This document shows positions 52,404-60,895 of a stretch of DNA of 64,000 nt, one piece after another. This stretch comes from Halobacillus sp. Marseille-P3879 (lineage in GTDB: Bacteria; Bacillota; Bacilli; Bacillales; Halobacillaceae). A program made the position numbers and the translations under genes. Positions within the stretch are counted from its first letter, which is position 1. Each line of letters begins with the position of its first letter. The DNA is taken from contig NZ_OESS01000001.1 in NCBI RefSeq assembly GCF_900240285.1, positions 1,426,001 to 1,490,000 on the forward strand, given 5' to 3'. The notes under the pieces were generated by a model. That model saw nothing but the letters and a program-made list of their open reading frames with translations, did not search any database and was not told where the DNA came from.

Positions 52404-54803
52404 ATGAATCAGAAAATCAAGCGTGCTGCAGTGTTGGGCTCTGGGGTAATGGGGGCCGGTATTGCTGCTCACTTGGCAAATGTAGGGATACCAACATTAA
52501 TGTTAGACATGGCACCTCGTGAACTTAATGATGCAGAAAAGAATAAAGGATTAAGCCTGGAAGATCCTGCTGTGAGAAATCGAATTGTTTCTGCAAATAA
52601 AGAAGCATTAAAAAAACATAAACCTTCACCATTAACAAGCCGTAAAAATCTTGACTTAATTGAAGTTGGGAATTTCTCGGACGATATGGATAAGCTTGGA
52701 GAAGTGGATTGGGTAATCGAGGTCGTTGTAGAGAACTTAGAAATTAAAAAGGAAGTTCTCGCTAAAGTGGACCACTACCGCAAGGATGGAAGTATTATAA
52801 GCTCGAATACATCAGGAATTTCGATAGAGGCCATGGCAGAAGATTGCAGTGAAGATTTCCGAAAGCACTTCTTAGGCACACATTTTTTTAATCCTCCACG
52901 CTACCTGAAGCTCCTGGAGGTTATACCTACGAAAGATACAGATGACAACGTATTGCAGTTCATGAAGCGTTTTGGTGAAGACACGCTTGGTAAGGGAGTC
53001 GTTGAAGCAAAAGATACCCCTAATTTTATTGCTAATCGGATAGGAACGTACGGTTTATTGATTACTGTAAAGGAAATGCTGAAAAACGGATATAGTGTTG
53101 GCGAGGTAGATTCTGTTACAGGTCCTTTAATTGGTCGCCCGAAAAGTGCAACTTTCCGAACATTGGACGTGGTCGGATTAGATACATTTATCCACGTAGC
53201 CAGGAATGTTTATGATCAAGTAGAAGGCAAAGAAAAGGAAGCATTTGAAGTCCCTGAATTCATGAAAGCCATGCAGGAAAATGGCTGGTTGGGGGCTAAG
53301 ACAGGGCAGGGATTTTTCTTGAAGAAAAAAGGGCAGGAAGGAAGTCAAATTCTTCAATTAAATCCTGACACCATGGATTATGAACCAAACGAAAAACTAA
53401 AGTCTAAAGCAGTGGAGCTCGCAAAACAGGAAAAGGATTCAAGACGTAAATTAAAGGTGCTGGCAGCAGCTGAAGGTGACCGGGCAGGAGATTTGATATG
53501 GTCAATTGTAAAACCAGTACTTATTTACTCTGCTGAGCTGCTCGGTGAAATAGCAGATGATATTCCTTCGATCGATGAAGCGATGCGATGGGGATTCGGC
53601 TGGGAATTAGGACCTTTTGAGATGTGGGATGCAATAGGTGTAAAAGAGTCAGTTACTCGTATGAAGAAAGATGGCGAAACGATCCCGCAATGGATTGATA
53701 ACATGATCGATCAAGGCTTTGAAAGTTTTTATAAACAAGAGAACGGCAGCGTTTTCTATTATGATAATGGAAGCTATGAGCCTCAAGCATTCAACCCTAA
53801 AGCTATTAATGTAAAAAGGTTGAAGCAGACAAGTGAAGTAATAAAGAAAAATGCTGGAGCGAGTCTGATTGATTTAGGGGATGGAGTTGCCGGGCTAGAA
53901 TTTCATTCGCAGAGTAACGCTATAGGGCTGGACATTATCCAGATGATTAACTATGCCTTAGAAGAAGTAGATGCTCACTATGAGGGGCTCGTTATCGGCA
54001 ATCAAGGTAAAAATTTCTGCGTTGGTGCTAACCTTGGAATGATTTTAATGGAAGCCCAGGACTTTAACTTTTTTGAAATTGAAATGGTGGTTAAACATTT
54101 TCAAGATGCAGCTATGCGTATTAAGTATTCCGATAAACCAGTTGTAGCGGCTCCATTTGCTATGACACTAGGTGGAGGAGCAGAAGTTTGTCTTCCTGCT
54201 TCGTCCATTCAAGCATCTTCTGAGACTTACATGGGACTTGTAGAGGCGGGAGTCGGCTTAATCCCTGGAGGAGGCGGAAATAAAGAATTATATATAAAGC
54301 ATTTACGCAACATTCCAAAAGGCGTGGACTTTGATCTGCAGAAAGTTGCTAACAGCGTATTTGAGAAGATTGCCATGGCTAAAGTTTCTACATCCGCTGA
54401 AGAAGCAAGAGAAAATGGTTTTCTCGATAGCCAGGATGCAATAAGCACAAACCAGGATCATTTGTTACATGATGCAAAACAAAAGGTTCTCGGGCTAGCT
54501 CATTCAGGCTACCAGGCACCTAAACGTACGAGAGTACCAGTTGTAGGTGAGCAAGGTTATGCAACTATGCTCCTTGGTGCAAAATCACTGGCTCTGAGTG
54601 GTTATGCCAGTGAGCATGATTTAAAGATTGCTGAAAAACTTGCGTTTGTATTGGCAGGAGGACGTGTGCAGGAAGGTTCGGTAGTAGATGAACAATATTT
54701 ATTAGATTTGGAGAGAGAGGCTTTCTTAAGTCTAGTAGGTGAAGCTAAATCTCAGCAGCGAATGCAGCACATGTTAATGAAAGGAAAACCATTAAGAAAC
54801 TAA
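52404..54803 (+). CDS. fadN: 3-hydroxyacyl-CoA dehydrogenase/enoyl-CoA hydratase
   Basis: This 799-residue bifunctional beta-oxidation enzyme has an N-terminal NAD-binding site (VLGSGVMGAGIAAHLANVGI), the HAD signature region FFNPPRYLKLLEVIP and NFIANRIG, two dehydrogenase C-terminal domains (about 190-440), and a C-terminal crotonase domain with oxyanion blocks GNQGKNFCVGANLGMILMEA and PFAMTLGGGAEVCLPAS. The fusion in the order dehydrogenase-hydratase is typical of Bacillus FadN (YusL). It is first in fadN-fadA-fadE under FadR. Confidence 0.95.
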   Translation: MNQKIKRAAVLGSGVMGAGIAAHLANVGIPTLMLDMAPRELNDAEKNKGLSLEDPAVRNRIVSANKEALKKHKPSPLTSRKNLDLIEVGNFSDDMDKLGEVDWVIEVVVENLEIKKEVLAKVDHYRKDGSIISSNTSGISIEAMAEDCSEDFRKHFLGTHFFNPPRYLKLLEVIPTKDTDDNVLQFMKRFGEDTLGKGVVEAKDTPNFIANRIGTYGLLITVKEMLKNGYSVGEVDSVTGPLIGRPKSATFRTLDVVGLDTFIHVARNVYDQVEGKEKEAFEVPEFMKAMQENGWLGAKTGQGFFLKKKGQEGSQILQLNPDTMDYEPNEKLKSKAVELAKQEKDSRRKLKVLAAAEGDRAGDLIWSIVKPVLIYSAELLGEIADDIPSIDEAMRWGFGWELGPFEMWDAIGVKESVTRMKKDGETIPQWIDNMIDQGFESFYKQENGSVFYYDNGSYEPQAFNPKAINVKRLKQTSEVIKKNAGASLIDLGDGVAGLEFHSQSNAIGLDIIQMINYALEEVDAHYEGLVIGNQGKNFCVGANLGMILMEAQDFNFFEIEMVVKHFQDAAMRIKYSDKPVVAAPFAMTLGGGAEVCLPASSIQASSETYMGLVEAGVGLIPGGGGNKELYIKHLRNIPKGVDFDLQKVANSVFEKIAMAKVSTSAEEARENGFLDSQDAISTNQDHLLHDAKQKVLGLAHSGYQAPKRTRVPVVGEQGYATMLLGAKSLALSGYASEHDLKIAEKLAFVLAGGRVQEGSVVDEQYLLDLEREAFLSLVGEAKSQQRMQHMLMKGKPLRN

Positions 54804-54823
54804 TTTTTAAAGGGGGAAAAATC

Positions 54824-55999
54824 GTGAAAGAAGCAGTCATTGTTGCAGGAGCTAGAACCCCTGTCGGCCGTGCGAAAAAAGGGTCACTAGCCAATACTAG
54901 ACCAGATGATCTAGCTGCCATAACGATAAAAGAAACTCTAAAAAGAGCCGGTAATTATGAAGGAAACATAGATGATGTAATCATTGGTTGTGCAATGCCA
55001 GAGGCAGAGCAGGGAATGAACATGGCTCGAAATATTGCAGGGCTGGCCGGCCTTCACTATAAAGTTCCAGCTATTACAATTAATCGGTATTGTTCTTCTG
55101 GCTTGCAAAGTATTGCTTATGCTGCTGAAAAAATTATGCTGGGCCATAGCGACACTGCGATAGCAGGCGGGGCTGAATCAATGAGTTTAATCCCGATGGG
55201 TGGGCATGTCATTAAACCTAATGTACAGCTTGTAGAAAATGCACCGGAATATTATATGTCCATGGGCCATACGGCTGAAGAAGTAGCAAATCGTTTTAAA
55301 ATTTCAAGGGCGGACCAGGACGAATTTGCAGCTCAAAGCCATAGAAGAGCAGAAGCTGCAATAAAAGAAGGAAAGTTTCAAGACGAAGTAGTACCTGTGG
55401 AAGTGACTTCACGTACTGTAGCAAGTGATAACAAGGTTTATGAGTCTGTGAGTACCTTTTCTATGGACGAAGGAGTCCGACCGGGGACAACGGTAGATGT
55501 ACTAGGTAAATTAAAACCTGCTTTCTCAGTTACTGGTTCCGTAACAGCTGGAAATTCTTCGCAAATGAGTGATGGGGCTGCAACTGTCCTGGTTATGGAA
55601 CAGGAAAAAGCGAAGGCTGAAGGACTAACTCCTTTAGTGAAATTTCGCTCCTTTGCTGTAGCCGGAGTGGAACCGGAAGTGATGGGAGTTGGTCCTATAG
55701 AAGCTGTACCTAAAGCATTAAAAATTGCAGGTTTACAGCTGGAAGATATCGGGTTGTTTGAATTAAATGAAGCATTTGCTTCCCAATCCCTCCAAGTAAT
55801 TAGAGAACTAGGGCTTGATATAAACAAAGTGAATGTGAATGGAGGAGCGATTGCGTTAGGTCACCCTCTTGGGTGTACAGGTACAAAACTGACATTAAGC
55901 TTAATCCATGAAATGAAACGAAGAAATGAACAATTTGGTGTAGTTACGATGTGTATTGGCGGCGGAATGGGAGCTGCGGGAGTTTTTGAATTAATATAA
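54824..55999 (+). CDS. fadA: Acetyl-CoA acyltransferase (3-ketoacyl-CoA thiolase)
   Basis: This 391-residue thiolase cleaves 3-ketoacyl-CoA in the last step of the cycle. The acylated Cys lies in INRYCSSGLQSIA (about 90), the His in NVNGGAIALGHPLGCTG (about 346) and the second Cys in VTMCIGGGMGAAGVF (about 377). It starts with GTG behind AAAGGGGG, 20 nt after fadN, and precedes fadE by 19 nt. Confidence 0.96.
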   Translation: MKEAVIVAGARTPVGRAKKGSLANTRPDDLAAITIKETLKRAGNYEGNIDDVIIGCAMPEAEQGMNMARNIAGLAGLHYKVPAITINRYCSSGLQSIAYAAEKIMLGHSDTAIAGGAESMSLIPMGGHVIKPNVQLVENAPEYYMSMGHTAEEVANRFKISRADQDEFAAQSHRRAEAAIKEGKFQDEVVPVEVTSRTVASDNKVYESVSTFSMDEGVRPGTTVDVLGKLKPAFSVTGSVTAGNSSQMSDGAATVLVMEQEKAKAEGLTPLVKFRSFAVAGVEPEVMGVGPIEAVPKALKIAGLQLEDIGLFELNEAFASQSLQVIRELGLDINKVNVNGGAIALGHPLGCTGTKLTLSLIHEMKRRNEQFGVVTMCIGGGMGAAGVFELI

Positions 56000-56018
56000 T
56001 CCAGGGAGGAACTAGAAG

Positions 56019-57800
56019 ATGAGTGAAATAAAAGAGATGGTTAAAGGTGGAGGGTTTTTAGTAGAAGACTTAGCAGCAGCTGACGTGATTACACCAGAAG
56101 ACTTTACAGACGAACATAAAATGATTGCAAAAACTACAGAAGATTTTGTATTGGGGGAAGTTGTTCCTAAAATTGATAACCTCGAAAATCACGAGTTCGA
56201 GCATTCAGTAGATTTATTAAAAAAAGCTGGCGAATTGGGCCTCTTAGGTGCAGATGTGCCAGAAGAATATGGAGGACTTCAACTCGATAAAATCAGTTCT
56301 TCATTAATTACAGAAAAATTTTCCCGGGCGGGCGGGTTTTCAGTTACCCATGGGGCTCACGTTGGAATAGGCTCCCTTCCTATTGTATTTTTCGGAAATG
56401 AGGAACAGAAGCAAAAGTATCTACCGGTTCTGGCCACCGGGGAAAAGATTGCGGCTTATGCTTTAACAGAGCCGGGGTCGGGCTCCGATGCACTCGGGGC
56501 TAAGACTACAGCAAAATTAAATGAAGCAGGCACCCATTATATTCTAAACGGGGAAAAGCAGTGGATTACCAATTCGGCATTTGCTGATGTGTTTGTCGTC
56601 TATGCAAAAATTGATGGAGAGAAATTTACCGCCTTTATTGTTGAGAGAGACTTCAAGGGTGTATCTACAGGACCTGAGGAGAAGAAGATGGGAATTAAGA
56701 GCTCTTCGACCCGCACTTTGGTTCTTGAAGATGCGGAAGTACCTGTTGAAAATGTACTTGGTGAGGCAGGGAGAGGCCATGTGATTGCGTTCAATATATT
56801 AAACGTTGGACGATACAAGCTTGCAATCGGCGGAGTCGGCGGATCTAAGCGTGCATTAGAGCTGGCTGTTAAATATGCGAATGAAAGAAAACAGTTTAAA
56901 ACCCCGATCTCTAGTTTTCCACTCATTCAGGAAAAGCTTGCTTCTATAGCAGCTAACACGTATGCGAATGAAAGCTCGGTTTATCGCACAGTTGGTTTGT
57001 TTGAACAAAGTATGGGTAAGCTGTCACAAGAGCAATTAAATGACGGAAAAGAAGTCGCCAAAGTGATTGCGGAATATGCAATAGAATGTTCATTAAATAA
57101 AGTATTCGGCACAGAACTACTGGACTTTGCTGCCGATGAAGCTGTACAAATCCATGGTGGTTACGGTTTTATGCAAGAGTATGAAGTAGAAAGAATATAC
57201 CGTGACTCAAGGATTAATCGCATATTTGAAGGTACGAATGAAATCAATAGAATGATTGTTCCCGGAACACTGCTTAAAAAAGCGATGAAAGGAGAGCTGC
57301 CTTTACTCCAAAAAGCACAGAAGCTTCAGGAAGAATTAATGACTCTTATGCCTGAAGAGCCGGGGGATGAGGCTTTGGAGCAGGAGAAGTACCTGCTTAA
57401 AAATGCCAAGAAGATTGCACTGCTTGCAGCTGGATTAGCTGCACAAAAGTACGGTGAAAAACTAGAAAATGAACAGGAGCTATTAGTAAATATAGCTGAT
57501 ATTACTGGAGAACTCTATAATATGGAATCTGCGGTTCTGAGAACTGAGAAAGCTATATTAAAAGACGGGGAAGAAAAGAACGCCCAAAAGCTCCTTTATA
57601 CTCAAATCTATGTTCAGGAAGCTTTCAACCGAATTGAAGCTCATGCTAAGGAAACGTTAATTGCTGCTGAATCTGGTGATTCGTTACGTATGATGCTGGG
57701 AGCCTTACGAAAGCTGACTCGTCACACTCCAACAAACGTCATAAGGAAAAAACGAGAAGCGGCACAAACATTAATCACAGCACAGAAGTATATAGTTTAA
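56019..57800 (+). CDS. fadE: Acyl-CoA dehydrogenase
   Basis: This 593-residue FAD enzyme performs the first beta-oxidation step. The acyl-CoA dehydrogenase signatures YALTEPGSGSDALGAKTTA, GEKQWITNSAFADVFVVYAK, NERKQFKTPISSFPLIQEKL and QIHGGYGFMQEYEVERIYRD are visible, followed by an extra C-terminal helical domain (about 420-593), as in the long FadE (YusJ) of Bacillus. It is last in the operon and ends in a strong terminator. Confidence 0.95.
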   Translation: MSEIKEMVKGGGFLVEDLAAADVITPEDFTDEHKMIAKTTEDFVLGEVVPKIDNLENHEFEHSVDLLKKAGELGLLGADVPEEYGGLQLDKISSSLITEKFSRAGGFSVTHGAHVGIGSLPIVFFGNEEQKQKYLPVLATGEKIAAYALTEPGSGSDALGAKTTAKLNEAGTHYILNGEKQWITNSAFADVFVVYAKIDGEKFTAFIVERDFKGVSTGPEEKKMGIKSSSTRTLVLEDAEVPVENVLGEAGRGHVIAFNILNVGRYKLAIGGVGGSKRALELAVKYANERKQFKTPISSFPLIQEKLASIAANTYANESSVYRTVGLFEQSMGKLSQEQLNDGKEVAKVIAEYAIECSLNKVFGTELLDFAADEAVQIHGGYGFMQEYEVERIYRDSRINRIFEGTNEINRMIVPGTLLKKAMKGELPLLQKAQKLQEELMTLMPEEPGDEALEQEKYLLKNAKKIALLAAGLAAQKYGEKLENEQELLVNIADITGELYNMESAVLRTEKAILKDGEEKNAQKLLYTQIYVQEAFNRIEAHAKETLIAAESGDSLRMMLGALRKLTRHTPTNVIRKKREAAQTLITAQKYIV

Positions 57801-57803
57801 CCC

Positions 57804-57838
57804 AAAAACCGGCTGCCATAAAGGCGGCTGGTTTTTTA
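57804..57838 (+). terminator. Intrinsic terminator of fadNAE
   Basis: AAAACCGGCTGCC / GGCGGCTGGTTTT stem (with one internal mismatch) followed by TTTT. Confidence 0.85.
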
Positions 57839-57926
57839 AATAGAGAAGTTACCGAATTCAAATGAATTGAGGGAGTTGAGTATGGTAAAATAAGAATCAA
57901 CCTAGTAAAAGAAGGGTATGATAATC

Positions 57927-58283
57927 ATGTCGTTAACCTTTTATTGGTATCCAAACTGCGGAACCTGTAAAAAAGCAAAAAAATACCTGGACGACAATAA
58001 CATCTCTTACACTCCGGTACATATAGTGGATTCTCCCCCGAGTGAAGAGGAGTTGTCAGTACTTATTCAAAACAGCGGCTTATCCGCCCGGAAATTCTTT
58101 AATACAAGCGGTAAAAAGTATAGAGAATTAAACATGAAAGATAAACTGCGTGATGCCACAGAGCAGGACATGATTAAATGGCTCGCTTCTGAGGGAATGC
58201 TGATCAAGAGACCTATCGTCACGGATGGGGAGAAGGTAACAATTGGATTTAAAGAGGAACAGTTTAAAGATTACTGGGATTAG
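57927..58283 (+). CDS. Spx/ArsC-family protein (YusI-like)
   Basis: This 118-residue thioredoxin-fold protein of the ArsC/Spx family has an N-terminal CxxC (YPNCGTCKKAKKYL, Cys10 and Cys13) and the family block KDKLRDATEQDMIKWLASEG, MLIKRPIVTDG. The second Cys distinguishes it from true arsenate reductases. ATG 57927 has AGAAGGG ten nt upstream; ATG 57918 is too close. It lies between fadE and gcvH as yusI does in B. subtilis; function is unknown but thiol redox is likely. Confidence 0.85.
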   Translation: MSLTFYWYPNCGTCKKAKKYLDDNNISYTPVHIVDSPPSEEELSVLIQNSGLSARKFFNTSGKKYRELNMKDKLRDATEQDMIKWLASEGMLIKRPIVTDGEKVTIGFKEEQFKDYWD

Positions 58284-58366
58284 TGAGCAGAACATTGGAA
58301 ATAAAAGCGGAAAGCTTTTATGTTTATAATTGTTGTTTATATTAATTTTAATCTGGAGGGATATTA

Positions 58367-58750
58367 ATGAGTTTACCAAATGAATTGCTTTATTCTGAAG
58401 AACATGAATGGGTTAAAAAAGAAGGCGAAAAAGTTCGCGTAGGAATTACTGACTTTGCGCAATCGGAATTGGGAGACATTGTTTTTGTGGAATTGCCTGA
58501 AGAAGGCGATGAAGTAGAAGCGGATGAGCCATTTGGAAGTGTAGAATCGGTGAAGACTGTTTCTGAGCTTTATGCACCGGTAAGTGGGAAAGTTGTTGAA
58601 ATCAATGAAGAGCTTGAAGACAGCCCTGAGTTTGTTAATGAGTCTCCTTACGAAAAAGCCTGGATGATTGTTGTAGAACCAAGTGACTCTTCCGAACTGG
58701 ATGAATTGATGTCTGCTGATGAATATAAAGAAATGATTGATGAAGACTAA
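58367..58750 (+). CDS. gcvH: Glycine cleavage system H protein
   Basis: This 127-residue lipoyl carrier has the lipoylation site in [15 protein letters not shown] (Lys about 63) and the usual opening [20 protein letters not shown]. It shuttles the methylamine group in glycine cleavage and, in Bacillus, carries lipoate for transfer to other enzymes. It is separate from gcvT-gcvPA-gcvPB, as in B. subtilis. Ribosome binding site GGAGGG precedes ATG. Confidence 0.96.
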   Translation: MSLPNELLYSEEHEWVKKEGEKVRVGITDFAQSELGDIVFVELPEEGDEVEADEPFGSVESVKTVSELYAPVSGKVVEINEELEDSPEFVNESPYEKAWMIVVEPSDSSELDELMSADEYKEMIDED

Positions 58751-58867
58751 ACAGATTTAATGATGTCATGTACGTATCAGATTACATAGGTGCATGACAG
58801 TTATGGTCTAATTACAAGATACAGGCCGTGCTTAACAGCATGGTCTGTTTCTGTATAGTAGGTGACT

Positions 58868-59218
58868 ATGATGATGGATGATAAAATTTTGATCGTTGAA
58901 GGAATTACCGATAAGAAGCAAATTAATAAAGTGCTGCAGGCACCCGTTGAGATTTTGTGTACCCACGGAACTCTGGGAATTGAGCGTATGGAAGAACTAA
59001 TTATGGACTTTAACCTGGACCACAGGCCTGTCTTCATTTTAGTTGATGAAGATGACTCAGGAAATAAATTAAGAAAACAACTAACAGCCGAACTTCCACA
59101 TGCAGAACATATATACATCGATAAAATGTTTAGAGAGGTGGCTGCTACACCTGAATCTGAGTTAGCTCGAGCATTACTAAGCCACCACTTTAAAGTGAAA
59201 TCCATTTATCTTACCTAA
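58868..59218 (+). CDS. Toprim-domain protein (YusF-like)
   Basis: This 116-residue protein is a Toprim fold: ILIVEGITDKKQINKVL (conserved Glu), HGTLGIERMEEL and FILVDEDDSGNKLRKQL (DxD metal site). Toprim proteins of this small RNase M5-like group act on nucleic acids. Three ATGs occur in a row (58868, 58871, 58874) after AGGTG, so the start is uncertain by a few codons. Order gcvH-yusF-yusE is conserved with B. subtilis; target unknown. Confidence 0.82.
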   Translation: MMMDDKILIVEGITDKKQINKVLQAPVEILCTHGTLGIERMEELIMDFNLDHRPVFILVDEDDSGNKLRKQLTAELPHAEHIYIDKMFREVAATPESELARALLSHHFKVKSIYLT

Positions 59219-59233
59219 TGCAGGGGGACTATT

Positions 59234-59542
59234 TTGCAAGTAATCGAAAGATCTGAAATAGTTGAAGTTGCTCAGAAAGAATTGGCATTAACATATATAT
59301 ATACTCCATTTTGCGGGACCTGTAATCTCGCCAGGACGATACTCGAAACTATTGAGCATGCATTTGGACGCACAGTATATTATGAAATGAATGCATCATT
59401 ACACCCGGGTTTTATGCAGAGTTATCAAATTGAAAGCGTACCGTGTTTATTAGTAACGAAGAACGGTGAAATAATTGAAAAAGTTTATGCCTTTCATTCC
59501 GTTTCACATATGTATGAAAAAACAAAAGAATATGTTTTATAA
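59234..59542 (+). CDS. Thioredoxin-like protein (YusE-like)
   Basis: This 102-residue thioredoxin-fold protein has CGTC in TPFCGTCNLARTIL (about residues 26-39) and the cis-Pro segment ESVPCLLVTKNGEII. It starts with TTG behind GGGGGAC, 15 nt after the yusF-like gene, and is the last gene of gcvH-yusF-yusE. The redox partner is unknown. Confidence 0.85.
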   Translation: MQVIERSEIVEVAQKELALTYIYTPFCGTCNLARTILETIEHAFGRTVYYEMNASLHPGFMQSYQIESVPCLLVTKNGEIIEKVYAFHSVSHMYEKTKEYVL

Positions 59543-59593
59543 TAGCGTCATTTCCCGGGAAATGGCGAAAGATTTTTAACAGGAATATAAAGG

Positions 59594-59645
59594 AAAACCC
59601 TCCTTTGTTGCAGAAGTAATAGATAATGCATAAGAGGAGGGTTTT
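59594..59645 (+). promoter_or_regulatory. Hairpin sequestering the ribosome binding site of the yusD-like gene
   Basis: AAAACCCTCCT (59594-59604) is perfectly complementary to AGGAGGGTTTT (59635-59645), which contains the AGGAGG ribosome binding site, two nt before ATG 59648. The stem could act as a terminator for the upstream genes or as a translational switch for the downstream gene. Confidence 0.75.
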
Positions 59646-59647
59646 GT

Positions 59648-59965
59648 ATGGAAACTGTTCTTGAGTGGATGAATAATGTAAACGAGCGGCCTGATTTACT
59701 TCCTTTGTGGAAAGAGAGACCTATTGTGATTTTCATTGAGGAAGAAGAGGGAGTGGTACCGCTAACCGTAAATTCCAACGAAATTAAAATAGATTATGAT
59801 TACGAGTTTCATCGTCAAGTTTACATTCAAGGCAATTCTCGTGTTATTAAAAAAATTCTAGAAGGGGAGGTGAAATTGACCTCCCTTGGAAAAGATAATG
59901 GCAGTGTCAAAGGAAAGCTTAGAGACCTTTTATATGTGGAATCATTATTCTTGCTTGCTAAATAA
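59648..59965 (+). CDS. YusD-like small protein
   Basis: This 105-residue soluble protein has the pattern of small SCP2/YusD-type proteins: LEWMNNVNERPDLLPLWKER, VIFIEEEEGVVPLTVNSNEI, and an amphipathic end GNSRVIKKILEGEVKLTSLG. It is at the position of yusD in the conserved yus order. Function unknown; lipid binding has been proposed for the SCP2 fold. Its ribosome binding site lies in a hairpin, and its 3' end overlaps the convergent TlpA-like gene by 8 nt. Confidence 0.7.
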   Translation: METVLEWMNNVNERPDLLPLWKERPIVIFIEEEEGVVPLTVNSNEIKIDYDYEFHRQVYIQGNSRVIKKILEGEVKLTSLGKDNGSVKGKLRDLLYVESLFLLAK

Positions 59966-60374
59966 CTTTCCCTATTGCTTCTACAATTTCCAAAAATTCA
60001 GATTTATCACCGAAGCGATTTGTGATAAATCCTTCCTTATTGATTATAACAGTAGTGGGTACGCCTTGAGCTTTAAAGTTGGAATAGGTTTCAATTCCGT
60101 TATCCACTAAAGTTAATTCCCGTAAATGACTTTGGTAAAAGTCAACGGCATCCTCGGAATAGCGTTCTCTGCCTGCAACATTTATTGTGATCATTTCTAC
60201 CTTTTCGGTATTTAATGTCTGGTAGAGATGTTCTTTTTTAGGTAAATCCTTTTGGCAATCCGGACACCACGAAGTCCAAAACGTTAATATTACTGCTTTA
60301 CCTAGAAAGTCTTCCAATTGATAAAATGTATTTGATTGAATTTGTGGCAGTCTAAAGTTTGGGGCTTTTTCCAT
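59958..60374 (-). CDS. TlpA/ResA-like thiol-disulfide oxidoreductase
   Basis: This 138-residue peroxiredoxin/TlpA-type thioredoxin has FWTSWCPDCQKDLP (CPDC active site, about 36-42) and the cis-Pro in AQGVPTTVIINKEG. It has no signal peptide or transmembrane anchor, unlike ResA, so it should be cytosolic. ATG 60374 follows AGGAGTG; the GTG at 60383 overlaps that site. It is an insertion relative to the B. subtilis yusD-metN order and convergent with the yusD-like gene. Confidence 0.82.
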   Translation of the reverse strand: MEKAPNFRLPQIQSNTFYQLEDFLGKAVILTFWTSWCPDCQKDLPKKEHLYQTLNTEKVEMITINVAGRERYSEDAVDFYQSHLRELTLVDNGIETYSNFKAQGVPTTVIINKEGFITNRFGDKSEFLEIVEAIGKVI

Positions 60375-60395
60375 TGTATTCACTCCTGCTATTTA

Positions 60396-60424
60396 TTGAC
60401 GTCTCTAATGAACAATGCTAACAT
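60396..60424 (+). promoter_or_regulatory. Promoter of the first SAM riboswitch
   Basis: TTGACG (60396-60401) and TAACAT (60419-60424) are 17 bp apart, about 28 bp upstream of the first S-box. Confidence 0.5.
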
Positions 60425-60452
60425 ATAAGATAATTTCATAGCGACATCTTCA

Positions 60453-60601
60453 CTTATCCAGAGAGGCGGAGGGGACTGGCCCTTTGAAGCCCAGCAACCG
60501 GTTTAAATCGCACGGTGCTACTTCCAGCAAAGCAGAAGCTGCTTTGAAAGATGAGAAGAGATAGCAGGTACTGCTCTTCTTTAATGTGAAGAGTTTTTTT
60601 G
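60453..60601 (+). promoter_or_regulatory. SAM-I (S-box) riboswitch 1 with terminator
   Basis: The aptamer begins CTTATCCAGAGAGGCGGAGG and continues with GGACTGGCCCTTTGAAGCCC, AGCAACC and GATGAGAAGAG. The expression platform is a terminator CTCTTC/GAAGAG (60574-60593) with T8, whose 5' arm can instead pair with AGAAGAG (60554-60560) as antiterminator. It should stop transcription when S-adenosylmethionine is abundant. Confidence 0.93.
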
Positions 60602-60631
60602 TGGGTAAAATTCTTTGATTGTATCACGGAG

Positions 60632-60660
60632 TTGACAGCTTTACGAGCGGGTGCTAAAAT
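60632..60660 (+). promoter_or_regulatory. Internal promoter between the two riboswitches
   Basis: TTGACA (60632-60637) and TAAAAT (60655-60660) are 17 bp apart, a near-consensus sigma-A promoter placed between the first terminator and the second S-box. Confidence 0.8.
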
Positions 60661-60714
60661 CCATTCTGGTATATTAATTGTTTAGTGCATTAATAAATTA
60701 AAATACAAATTTAC

Positions 60715-60878
60715 CTCTTATCCAGAGAGGCGGAGGGACTGGCCCGTTGATGCCCGGCAACCGTCAAGTAAATTACGCTTGAAAAGGTGCCAAATCCTGC
60801 AAAGAGTCAATCTTTGATAGATGAGAGAACAGATATGAAGTCCACGCTTTTCTGTTCTTATGCAGAGAAGCGTTTTTA
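60715..60878 (+). promoter_or_regulatory. SAM-I (S-box) riboswitch 2 with terminator
   Basis: A second full S-box starts CTTATCCAGAGAGGCGGAGG, GGACTGGCCCGTTGATGCCC, GGCAACC, a P3 arm and GATGAGAGAACAG, and ends in a terminator ACGCTTTTCTG/CAGAGAAGCGT (60844-60873) with a T-run, 18 nt before metN. It controls metNPQ directly. Confidence 0.94.
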
Positions 60879-60895
60879 TTTAGGAGGAAAGATTC

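Noticed and set aside
58801-59205. 134-codon open frame on the minus strand opposite the YusF-like gene
   Set aside because: It lies fully over a conserved Toprim gene on the other strand, has no ribosome binding site and its composition is that of an antisense shadow.
59546-59570. Palindrome GCCATTTCCCGGGAAATGGC-like as terminator of yusE
   Set aside because: The dyad is present but lacks a T-run on the plus strand; the longer stem at 59594-59645 is a better candidate.
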